From positions 1 to 5,764 of the forward strand of contig CANQMB010000066.1 in the NCBI GenBank assembly GCA_947624845.1: a DNA stretch of 5,764 nucleotides, given 5' to 3'. This document shows, piece by piece, positions 1-5,764 of the stretch. Source of the stretch: an uncultured Bacilli bacterium. Its GTDB lineage: Bacteria; Bacillota_I; Bacilli_A; RF39; UBA660. How positions within the stretch are numbered: the stretch's first letter is position 1; each line of letters opens with the position of its first letter. Made by a program: the position numbers and the translations under genes. The notes under the pieces are model-generated. The model did no database searches. It was not told the DNA's origin and saw only the letters and a program-made list of their open reading frames with translations.

Positions 1-598
1 TTAAATCAGAAATTGATTGAACACCACGACGAAGAACATTATCTACTTCTTTAAATGCTTCCAACATTGGCGTTGTTTTATCAATAATTTCTCTTAATCG
101 ATCATTTGGAATTACAATTAACGTATCGACATGTTTTCTTAACTCTTCGATTCCTTGAGTCGCATTTTGCATTCTCTTTTTACCTTCAAAAGAGAATGGT
201 TTCGTTACAATAGCGACAGTCAAAGCGCCCAAAGCTTGAGCAATTTCTGCAACGATAGGTGCAGCACCAGTACCGGTACCTCCACCCATTCCACAAGTAA
301 TAAATACCATATCTGCACCAGCTAGAGCATCTTCAATTTCCTTTTTAGATTCCAAGGCAGCTTCTTTTCCAATTTCTGGTTTCGCCCCAGCACCCAAACC
401 ATCTGTAAGGGAAGCTCCAATTTGAATTTTGACATCTGCTTTAGAATTATTTAATACTTGTAAATCGGTATTGGCTACAATAAATTCGACTCCTTTAACA
501 CCAGATTCAACCATTCGGTTCACGGCGTTTCCTCCACCGCCACCAAGTCCTATTACTTTAATTTTCGCTAACTGATCCATTTCTAATCCATTCAACAT
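1..598 (-). CDS. ftsZ: Cell division protein FtsZ, N-terminal 199 residues (3' end outside window)
   Basis: FtsZ is the tubulin-like GTPase that polymerises into the cytoplasmic Z ring and recruits the divisome. I translated the region by hand from the ATG at 598. The frame is open to the window edge and gives 199 complete codons. Visible are the N-terminal nucleotide-binding loop ([16 protein letters not shown], about residues 14-29), an ANTD motif near residue 42, the tubulin signature GGGTGTG at residues 105-111, and the TKPFSFEG segment near 132-139. The GTPase domain is therefore present up to about helix H7, while the T7 loop, the C-terminal domain and the conserved C-terminal tail lie outside the window. 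The start is set by a strong AGGAGG eight nt upstream; a second ATG at codon 7 has no such site. The gene lies 13 nt after ftsA, which anchors FtsZ filaments to the membrane, and the two are almost certainly co-transcribed. Nothing in the visible part looks broken. Confidence 0.98.
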   Translation of the reverse strand, partial: MLNGLEMDQLAKIKVIGLGGGGGNAVNRMVESGVKGVEFIVANTDLQVLNNSKADVKIQIGASLTDGLGAGAKPEIGKEAALESKKEIEDALAGADMVFITCGMGGGTGTGAAPIVAEIAQALGALTVAIVTKPFSFEGKKRMQNATQGIEELRKHVDTLIVIPNDRLREIIDKTTPMLEAFKEVDNVLRRGVQSISDL

Positions 599-606
599 AC
601 CCTAAT

Positions 607-614
607 CCTCCTTA
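607..614 (-). promoter_or_regulatory. ftsZ ribosome binding site joined to the ftsA stop codon
   Basis: On the minus strand the string TAAGGAGG contains the ftsA stop codon (TAA, 614-612) and a full Shine-Dalgarno core AGGAGG (612-607). Eight nt separate the core from the ftsZ ATG at 598. A ribosome ending on ftsA would stop directly on the ftsZ initiation site, which suggests coupled translation with strong independent initiation for the more abundant FtsZ. The sequence match is direct; the coupling is inferred. Confidence 0.85.
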
Positions 615-1847
615 GTTATCAAAAAAATGTCCAAAAACTTGACTGACAATACGATTATTATCCAAATCTTTTCTACTATCAGAATGTAGTACTTCTTCAT
701 CACTAGCAGTAAACATACTCAAATTTTTACCTCTTAACTTCATTTTATCATCATAATACTTCAATAAGCCTAATACACTAGAATACTTATTGTGTCTTAC
801 TCCCATACTCGGAATATTTCCAATCTTAGCATCATGGCCTAAAACTTCTTCAACTGCATATTGAAATCCTGCCAACTCACTAAGACCTCCTGTTATAATT
901 ATATAACGGATTTCTCGATTTGTTAAGATTTTTAATTCTTTTTTCACAAGTTTTAATATTTCCATAATACGAGATTCTACAACATTCGATAGTTCGGTTT
1001 GTTTTATTTCTTTAATTTTATCCTCTTGTTCTTTGATTTCATAAAGGTCATTGCTATCAGCATAGCGCGTAACTGCCACGGAAAACTCTTCTTTCATTTT
1101 TTTAGAAAGAGCCAAATCTGTTTTATAGACATAAGAGATATCTTTATCTACAAACTTGCTACCAATGGGAAGAATTGAATTTTTAATCATAATTCCCTTA
1201 TTGAATATAGAAACGTCTGTTGTATCTTCTCCGATATTGACAACCGCTCCCACTTCGTTATCCATCTTCGGATTTTTTAACTCATAGTAATCGCCCGTCG
1301 TATGAAAGCATATATCCAAAGCTTCAATGCCTGCAAGTCTCACTACTTCTAAAATTCGATACAAAGGTTCTTTGAAAACCGTCGTAATAACGGCTTTTAC
1401 TTCTAAATTTTCACCAATTAAACCCTTAGGATCTTTGACTACTTCTTCTCCTACTTTAAAATAAATTGGAATTGCCGTAATCAATTCCTTCTCATGATCA
1501 ATTTTTCCAAGTAGAGCATCTTTTAAAACATTGGTAATATCTTCTCCATCGATTTCTTTACTTACCTTAAAGTCCAAATTCCCTTCGACAATAGTAATTT
1601 CTACGTTTTCTGCAGGAACACAGACAACGGCTTTTTTAATTTTGGCTCCAAGCATCTCTTCTGTTTTAGAAACAGCTTTTTTCAAACTTTCTACTGCCTG
1701 CTTCGTCTCTGTTACATAACCTTTTTGAATTCCTGAAGATTTCGAAGATGCCGCCGCAAGGACATGAAATGAATCTTCTACTTTATTTGCAACTATCACT
1801 TTCATACTATGAGATCCTAAATCAATCCCAGTATAAATCGTACCCAT
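612..1847 (-). CDS. ftsA: Cell division protein FtsA, actin-like Z-ring membrane anchor
   Basis: FtsA is the actin-family ATPase that tethers FtsZ to the cytoplasmic membrane and recruits later divisome proteins. At 411 residues it is of usual length. The phosphate-1 loop is GIDLGSHSMKV (residues 7-17). The FtsA-specific 1C (SHS2) region spans roughly 84-160 and includes the DPKGLIGENLEV segment (139-150). Phosphate-2 is VNIGEDTTDVSIF (203-215) and the adenosine motif is IIITGGLSELAG (316-327). The last 14 residues (NRIVSQVFGHFFDN) form a plausible amphipathic membrane-targeting helix after a variable, polar linker (about 372-396). Phosphate-2 is unusual in having Asn for the common Asp and Glu-Asp for Gly-Gly. 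The ATG start has AAGGAG (1861-1856) eight nt upstream. Position directly before ftsZ confirms the identity; a general MreB or DnaK homologue is excluded by the 1C region and the C-terminal helix. Confidence 0.96.
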   Translation of the reverse strand: MGTIYTGIDLGSHSMKVIVANKVEDSFHVLAAASSKSSGIQKGYVTETKQAVESLKKAVSKTEEMLGAKIKKAVVCVPAENVEITIVEGNLDFKVSKEIDGEDITNVLKDALLGKIDHEKELITAIPIYFKVGEEVVKDPKGLIGENLEVKAVITTVFKEPLYRILEVVRLAGIEALDICFHTTGDYYELKNPKMDNEVGAVVNIGEDTTDVSIFNKGIMIKNSILPIGSKFVDKDISYVYKTDLALSKKMKEEFSVAVTRYADSNDLYEIKEQEDKIKEIKQTELSNVVESRIMEILKLVKKELKILTNREIRYIIITGGLSELAGFQYAVEEVLGHDAKIGNIPSMGVRHNKYSSVLGLLKYYDDKMKLRGKNLSMFTASDEEVLHSDSRKDLDNNRIVSQVFGHFFDN

Positions 1848-1916
1848 CTTCTAGTCTCCTTCCTTACTATCATAATTCATTATACTATAACTTTTTTAGT
1901 TTTTAAAGTTTTTTCA
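1848..1916 (-). other. 69-nt intergenic leader between the membrane gene and ftsA
   Basis: This is the only non-coding stretch of more than about 15 nt in the window. It holds a second in-frame TGA (1916-1914) behind the TGA stop of the upstream gene, the predicted promoter, and the ftsA Shine-Dalgarno AAGGAG (1861-1856). I see no GC-rich hairpin followed by a T run, so read-through from the upstream genes into ftsA-ftsZ is expected. No operator-like palindrome stands out. Confidence 0.7.
1872..1907 (-). promoter_or_regulatory. Predicted sigma-A-type promoter for ftsA-ftsZ
   Basis: On the minus strand the hexamer TATAAT (1884-1879) is a perfect -10 box. Seventeen nt upstream of it is TTTAAA (1907-1902), which matches four of six bases of the TTGACA -35 consensus. 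Transcription would start near 1872 and give a leader of about 25 nt carrying the ftsA ribosome site. The promoter fills the only sizeable gap between genes in the window, immediately before ftsA. In B. subtilis ftsA-ftsZ are also served by promoters just upstream of ftsA, which fits. AT-rich DNA produces TATAAT by chance fairly often, so the call rests on box quality, spacing and place together. Confidence 0.6.
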
Positions 1917-3236
1917 TCAATTTAATTTATAAACATCAAAATAAAGAATTTGATCCACTACTTTTCCCTGACTAATTACATATTTCAAGGCTTTCTTATC
2001 AATTTGATTATTATAGGAAAGTTCTTTTTGATCAATTAAAAATAATACTTTTTTTCCTTTTTTCTTCTGAATTAAAGAAATAATTTGATCACTTCCATTC
2101 CGTCCCCAATTACCAGTATTAATCAAATCTAATTTGGAAATTGGAAGTTGATTCGTAATTTTAAATATATAAGAAGCACAAGATAAAATAACTATCTCAT
2201 AATCTGAGTGATCTTCATGATATTTTTTTAAGACTTTCAAATTATGATAACTATCTTCATCTAAATAGCGAAATTCATAATTTTTAATATCGTTCGGATA
2301 GTTTCCCTTACTTAAGGTAAGAGCAGTAGTCGTCAGTGGAATTCCAATAATTAAAAGATAAAGAGCCAGTTTAAGATAAGAAGAAATTTTTAAATCCGTA
2401 ACAGCTACCATGACGACAAATAAAGAAAATAGACCAATCAAAAAATGGGTATAATCAAAAAGTGGAATAGAAACTGAATAATAGGCAATTAAGTAGAAAA
2501 AGAAAGTAGGTATTTTCTTTTTATAGAAAAAAGCGGCAAAAAGGAAAAAGACAAGAATCACACCAATCGGCTGATAAAAAGAAGCACTTCGACTATTTTC
2601 AGAAAATAAAAACAGTCCTAAGAAACATTGATCAAAAAAATCATAAAAACTATTTGTAAATAGAAAATAAAAAAAACAAAGAAAAATAGGAAGAATCATT
2701 CCAAGAAGACGTTTTTTTAATTTTCTAATATCAGACCGACATAGATAAATTCCAACGAATATTATAATTAGACCAATCGACTGTTTCGTAAGAAAAGAAA
2801 GACCTAAAACGATTCCAATAAAGAAGTCACTCTTTTGATTTTTTTCTAATATCACCAATAAAAGAGCTAGAAAAAAAGCAAGAATATTATACGTGGGTAA
2901 ATTATAAATCATCGGTGTAAGAACTAGTAACGCCAAAATAAAAATCAAGGATTTTTCTTTCAACAGCTTTTCTAATAGAATGCAAATACCCACTAACAAA
3001 AGTGCCTGCTCTATATGAAACATGAGAATTCCTTTATAAAAAAATAATCCAATCGAAAATAAAAAGGCAAAAAAAGGAGGAACAATCATATTAAAATCCC
3101 GATAAGGAACAAGTCCGGTTGCTATATTATAGGAAAATCCATAACTCCAAGTCTCATCCGCTGCCACTTTTGGTAAAAATAAAAAAGAAATTAAAAAAAG
3201 AATAAAGAATAAAATGTATTTTAAATATTTTTTCAT
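1917..3236 (-). CDS. Multi-spanning membrane protein, GT-C / GT39-like glycosyltransferase candidate
   Basis: The 439-residue protein begins with a Lys-flanked hydrophobic segment (about 5-22), then an outward loop with adjacent acidic residues D27-E28 and the stretch GLVPYRDF (41-48) followed by PP (53-54). A first-loop DE pair followed by a PYRDF..PP pattern is typical of GT-C glycosyltransferases of the PMT/GT39-like group, which use polyprenyl-phosphate sugars on the outer face of the membrane. I count roughly 11-12 membrane segments up to about residue 306, including GLSFLTKQSIGL (144-155), another stretch common in this group. A soluble C-terminal region (about 307-439), probably extracytoplasmic, contains an NTGNWGRNG segment (373-381). 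The ATG lies 3 nt after the divIB stop, with GGAG (3246-3243) inside the last divIB codons, so it is translationally coupled to divIB. The gene ends in tandem TGA codons. Donor and acceptor are unknown; a polymer-modifying or flippase-like membrane protein is the alternative. Confidence is high for the gene, moderate for the family. Confidence 0.68.
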   Translation of the reverse strand: MKKYLKYILFFILFLISFLFLPKVAADETWSYGFSYNIATGLVPYRDFNMIVPPFFAFLFSIGLFFYKGILMFHIEQALLLVGICILLEKLLKEKSLIFILALLVLTPMIYNLPTYNILAFFLALLLVILEKNQKSDFFIGIVLGLSFLTKQSIGLIIIFVGIYLCRSDIRKLKKRLLGMILPIFLCFFYFLFTNSFYDFFDQCFLGLFLFSENSRSASFYQPIGVILVFFLFAAFFYKKKIPTFFFYLIAYYSVSIPLFDYTHFLIGLFSLFVVMVAVTDLKISSYLKLALYLLIIGIPLTTTALTLSKGNYPNDIKNYEFRYLDEDSYHNLKVLKKYHEDHSDYEIVILSCASYIFKITNQLPISKLDLINTGNWGRNGSDQIISLIQKKKGKKVLFLIDQKELSYNNQIDKKALKYVISQGKVVDQILYFDVYKLN

Positions 3237-3239
3237 AAC

Positions 3240-3920
3240 CTACTCCATAATTTTAAAATGGTTTCCAGAATCTAGATAGAGAATTCCCTTTCTTCCTTCT
3301 AGTTGAGTCAATACTTCGTTATAATAATTTAGCATTTCAAACTTGGTCAAAGTTAAGTAGACCATATTTCCATCATCCATATAAAGCAAAAAGCGATCTT
3401 TATCATGAGTATTGGGCTGATATTCCATTTCAGAAACTTTTCCTAAAACATCTTGTTTAATTCTTTTCATTTTTTTGATAAATGTATTATATTTCGTATT
3501 TGGAACATAATTCATCAAAACGGGAATACGCACTTCTCGATTGCTAGTAATTTCTTTTTTATTTTCTAAAACAATTTTTTTATTTTCATTTTTGATAAAC
3601 AACGGACGATTCTCCTCAATATCAATAGTTAAAACATGATAAAAACTACGTTTGATTTTTACTTTCTTGACCCAAGCGCTCTTTAGTAATCTCTTAGAAA
3701 GAGAATTAGAAAAAGTTAAATAAAAACTTGGATAATCAGAGACATCTGCCAATTGTAAAACTTCTTCATCGGATAAATAATTGTTTCCTGTTACAATTAA
3801 ATTTTTAATCTTTGTATTTAAAGAAAGAAAAATAGCAAAAAAAATCCCTCCTAATACAATCAATATTAGAAGAAATGGAAATATTTTTAATTTTCTTTTT
3901 TTTACCATTTTTCTTGCCAT
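3240..3920 (-). CDS. divIB: Cell division protein DivIB/FtsQ
   Basis: DivIB (FtsQ in Gram-negatives) is a bitopic divisome protein that, with FtsL and DivIC, controls septal wall synthesis. From the ATG at 3920 it has 226 residues: a basic cytoplasmic tail (MARKMVKKRKLK), one membrane helix (about 13-34), a POTRA domain (about 37-109) and a C-terminal beta domain. The POTRA domain shows IKNLIVTGNNYLSDEEV near its start and SAWVKKVKIKRSF, then LTIDIEENRPLF, near its end, as expected for the family. The cytoplasmic part is short, nearer to FtsQ-like lengths than to DivIB proteins with long tails. A TTG at 3935 would add five residues and overlap murB, but it has no ribosome site, whereas GGGAG lies eight nt before the ATG. 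It sits 5 nt after murB, as in B. subtilis. Confidence 0.93.
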   Translation of the reverse strand: MARKMVKKRKLKIFPFLLILIVLGGIFFAIFLSLNTKIKNLIVTGNNYLSDEEVLQLADVSDYPSFYLTFSNSLSKRLLKSAWVKKVKIKRSFYHVLTIDIEENRPLFIKNENKKIVLENKKEITSNREVRIPVLMNYVPNTKYNTFIKKMKRIKQDVLGKVSEMEYQPNTHDKDRFLLYMDDGNMVYLTLTKFEMLNYYNEVLTQLEGRKGILYLDSGNHFKIME

Positions 3921-3925
3921 ATTCT

Positions 3926-4831
3926 CTACTCCCAATTTACAAATTCTTGTTCTACTTTTAAATCAATATGATATTTCTTTTGAATTGTCTTTTGAATAAA
4001 TTCAATCAATCCTTTGATATCTTCAGCACTAGCCCCACCTTTATTGATAATAAAATTCGCATGTTTTAAACTCACTTGGGCGCCTCCATTACTCAGTCCT
4101 TTGAGACCAGCATCCTCAATTAATTTCCCTGCGGGAATATTTTCTGGATTTCTAAATACACTTCCTGCAGATGGATACTCTAAAGGTTGCGTTTCTTTTC
4201 TTCTTTGCCTTCTTTCCTGCATTACTTGCTCAATGGCTTTTTTCTTACCATGTTCTAGGCGAATAGAAGCTTCCAAAATAATATAGTTTCTATGCTTTTG
4301 AAAAAAAGAACTTCGATAATGGAAGTCTAACTCCCGATTTGTTAAATTTATTATTTTTAAATCTGGCGTTAAAACTTTAACACTTCTTACAATATATCCC
4401 ATATCACTCTTATAGGCGCCTGCATTCATAAAAATAGCCCCACCGACGGTACCAGGAATTCCTGCAGCAAATTCTAATCCAGTTAAGGATTTTTTCATTG
4501 CATCCCGAGCAAGTCGAATTAAAGAATAACCCGCTCCGACGACAATTTTATCTCCAGTAATCTCTATATGATTAAGATTATTTAAATTTATCAATATTTT
4601 TTGATATTTTTTATCACTAAATAATAAATTGGAACCATTTCCTAAAATTTTATATTCCAGTTGATACTTTTTAATTAATTTTAACAGTTCAACTAATTTA
4701 TCAATACTTCGAGGATACACAATACAACAAGCCAATCCCCCTACTTGATAAGTAGTATATTTACTTAAAAAGACATTTTGTTCTACTTTCCCAATATTTT
4801 TTTTATTTATTTCATCTATAAATGCTTTCAT
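3926..4831 (-). CDS. murB: UDP-N-acetylenolpyruvoylglucosamine reductase MurB
   Basis: MurB is the cytoplasmic FAD enzyme that reduces UDP-GlcNAc-enolpyruvate to UDP-MurNAc with NADPH, the second committed step of peptidoglycan precursor synthesis. The protein has 301 residues, the usual size for the short Gram-positive form. FAD-binding segments are YTTYQVGG (25-32), ILGNGSNLLFSD (62-73) and GIPGTVGGAIFMNAGAY (124-140). Catalytic-site motifs are HYRSSFF (171-177, conserved Arg173), SAGSVFRNP (221-229, with Ser224 the expected proton donor) and LKVEQEF (291-297), in which Glu294 aligns with the conserved active-site Glu. The residue assignments come from the family pattern, not from an alignment I could run. 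The ATG lies 5 nt after the murG stop, with GGAG (4845-4842) inside the last murG codons. The murG-murB-divIB order is the Bacillus one. No damage is visible. Confidence 0.97.
   Translation of the reverse strand: MKAFIDEINKKNIGKVEQNVFLSKYTTYQVGGLACCIVYPRSIDKLVELLKLIKKYQLEYKILGNGSNLLFSDKKYQKILINLNNLNHIEITGDKIVVGAGYSLIRLARDAMKKSLTGLEFAAGIPGTVGGAIFMNAGAYKSDMGYIVRSVKVLTPDLKIINLTNRELDFHYRSSFFQKHRNYIILEASIRLEHGKKKAIEQVMQERRQRRKETQPLEYPSAGSVFRNPENIPAGKLIEDAGLKGLSNGGAQVSLKHANFIINKGGASAEDIKGLIEFIQKTIQKKYHIDLKVEQEFVNWE
3929..3933 (-). promoter_or_regulatory. divIB ribosome binding site within the murB 3' end
   Basis: GGGAG (3933-3929) is formed by the last two sense codons of murB (TGG GAG). Eight nt separate it from the ATG at 3920. 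It decides the divIB start: the upstream TTG at 3935 begins before this site and has no purine-rich site of its own at the right distance. Confidence 0.8.
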
Positions 4832-4836
4832 AAGGT

Positions 4837-5764
4837 TTACTCTCCAATTACTTTTTTTATTTCCTGATATACACGCATAGCAGAATCAGAGACTCCCAAA
4901 CTTTTTGTACTTACTTTCATGTTTTGATATTCCTTTTCATCTGCAAAAATTTGATCAATCATCGAAATTAAATTTTCTTTTGTAAAATCTTTTTCTTCCA
5001 AAATTTTACAAGCGCCTACTTTCTCTAATTCTTGAGCATTTTTCATTTGGTGATTCTCTGTAACATAAGGAGATGGAACTAAAATAGAAGGAAGTCCAAT
5101 CGCTGTAATTTCTGCAATTGTAGAAGCTCCTGCTCTAGAAACTAATAAATCTGTCTTCTTCAAAACCTGAATCAAATTATCTAAATAAGAGAAGACAAAA
5201 ACATTTTTAGGAACTTGAATTTTTTGATATTCTTCATAATAATTTTTCCCAGTGATTAAAATCACTTGATAATTTTTTTTCTCAAAAGAAGGAATAATTT
5301 CTTTTAATTTTTCTGAAATTGTAATACTTCCTAAAGATCCCATTACGATGACAACCAATTTTTTATTTTCATCTAGCCCCAACTCTTTTTTGTCAATTGC
5401 CTTTGCATCCATAATCTGTTCACTTCGAGGATTTCCTGTATAAACGACTTTTTTTCCTTGAAATTTTTCAACTGTATCTGGTAAAGAGACACAAATACGA
5501 TCTACATATTTAGAAATATACTGATTTGAAATTCCTGGAATGGAATTCTGTTCATGAATTAATGTTTTATATTTTAATTTATGAGCCGCTAAAATCACAG
5601 GGGCACTAATATAACCACCAACACCAACGACAATATCAGGTTGAAACTTTTGAATTTCTTCCTTTGCTTTTTTTACTGCCTTCCTAAAATGGAAATAAAC
5701 GGAAATATTTTTTAAAATACTTTTTCGATCAATCCCAGACATCTCAATTCCCACATAGGGAATG
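4837..5764 (-). CDS. murG: Lipid II synthase MurG, C-terminal 308 residues (5' end outside window)
   Basis: MurG is the peripheral membrane GT28-family transferase that moves GlcNAc from UDP-GlcNAc to lipid I, giving lipid II. The frame stays open to the window edge, and the residues before a GTG at 5754 (IPY) continue the normal MurG sequence, so that GTG is internal and the true start lies outside. About 55 N-terminal residues, including the Gly-rich loop, should be missing if the protein is of normal length. Visible, numbered from the first complete codon, are GVGGYIS (47-53) and HEQNSIPG (70-77) of the acceptor domain. They are followed by TGNPRSEQI, MGSLGS, and the donor-site stretch SRAGASTIAEITAIGLP with the later ENHQMKNA, whose Glu and Gln side chains bind UDP-GlcNAc in the family. 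The gene ends in GGA GAG TAA, part of which serves as the murB ribosome site. Confidence 0.96.
   Translation of the reverse strand, partial: IPYVGIEMSGIDRKSILKNISVYFHFRKAVKKAKEEIQKFQPDIVVGVGGYISAPVILAAHKLKYKTLIHEQNSIPGISNQYISKYVDRICVSLPDTVEKFQGKKVVYTGNPRSEQIMDAKAIDKKELGLDENKKLVVIVMGSLGSITISEKLKEIIPSFEKKNYQVILITGKNYYEEYQKIQVPKNVFVFSYLDNLIQVLKKTDLLVSRAGASTIAEITAIGLPSILVPSPYVTENHQMKNAQELEKVGACKILEEKDFTKENLISMIDQIFADEKEYQNMKVSTKSLGVSDSAMRVYQEIKKVIGE

Noticed and set aside
660..692. Possible promoter for ftsZ (GATAAT) and a small TACTA/TAGTA hairpin inside the 3' end of ftsA
   Set aside because: There is no fitting -35 box, and the five-pair stem lies in coding sequence for the variable FtsA linker. 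AT-rich chance is the simpler explanation.
1531..1719. Plus-strand open frame of 62 codons inside ftsA
   Set aside because: It lies wholly antisense to the conserved 1C region of ftsA, has a low-complexity Ser/Thr-rich product and no recognisable motif, and is best explained as a shadow of the real gene.
1889..1911. Inverted repeat AACTTT / AAAGTT in the gap before ftsA, as a possible terminator
   Set aside because: The stem is six AT-rich pairs around a 10-nt loop, is not followed by a T run in the transcribed direction, and overlaps the predicted -35 box. It is too weak to terminate.
1914..1919. Tandem TGA codons at the end of the membrane gene, as a hint of the Mycoplasma-type code (TGA = Trp)
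   Set aside because: The Trp codons I found in the window are all TGG and no gene has an internal TGA, which would be very unlikely in a genome that reassigns TGA. A double stop fits better.
3781..4286. Two plus-strand open frames of 72 and 90 codons over divIB and murB
   Set aside because: Both are antisense to well-conserved coding sequence and show no credible ribosome site or family motif.
5752..5754. GTG as the murG start
   Set aside because: The frame continues upstream to the window edge with residues that fit MurG, and the Gly-rich N-terminal loop is missing, so the gene is cut by the window and not shortened.

Overview
The window is a stretch of a division and cell wall (dcw) cluster, with every gene on the minus strand. 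Read in the direction of transcription (high to low coordinate) the order is murG (5' end cut off), murB, divIB/ftsQ, a multi-spanning membrane glycosyltransferase-like gene, ftsA, and ftsZ (3' end cut off). The sequence is AT-rich and the order murG-murB-divIB ... ftsA-ftsZ is the one known from Bacillus and other low-GC Gram-positives, so I infer a member of the Bacillota. Bacilli or an Erysipelotrichia-like lineage seems likely, but I cannot name a genus. All four tryptophans I found are TGG and no gene has an internal TGA, so the standard bacterial code fits.

Layout: murG (4837-5764) supplies lipid II for the wall. murB (3926-4831) makes UDP-MurNAc, the precursor used earlier in the same pathway. 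divIB/ftsQ (3240-3920) is a bitopic divisome protein with a POTRA domain. These three and the following membrane gene (1917-3236) are packed with gaps of 3-5 nt. The Shine-Dalgarno sequence of each downstream gene is built from the last codons of the gene before it, so they almost certainly form one translationally coupled transcript. A 69-nt gap then precedes ftsA (612-1847). It carries a good sigma-A-type promoter and a strong ribosome site, so ftsA-ftsZ probably have their own transcription start as well as read-through. ftsZ (1-598) follows ftsA after 13 nt, and the ftsA stop codon touches the ftsZ ribosome site.

Most of the window is ordinary core-genome content. The one unexpected element is the 439-residue GT-C-like membrane protein between divIB and ftsA. 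In Bacillus subtilis that place is held by ylxW, ylxX and sbp. Its sugar donor and acceptor cannot be read from the sequence. I found no RNA genes, mobile elements, CRISPR arrays, large repeats or intrinsic terminators. The only non-coding stretch longer than about 15 nt is 1848-1916.
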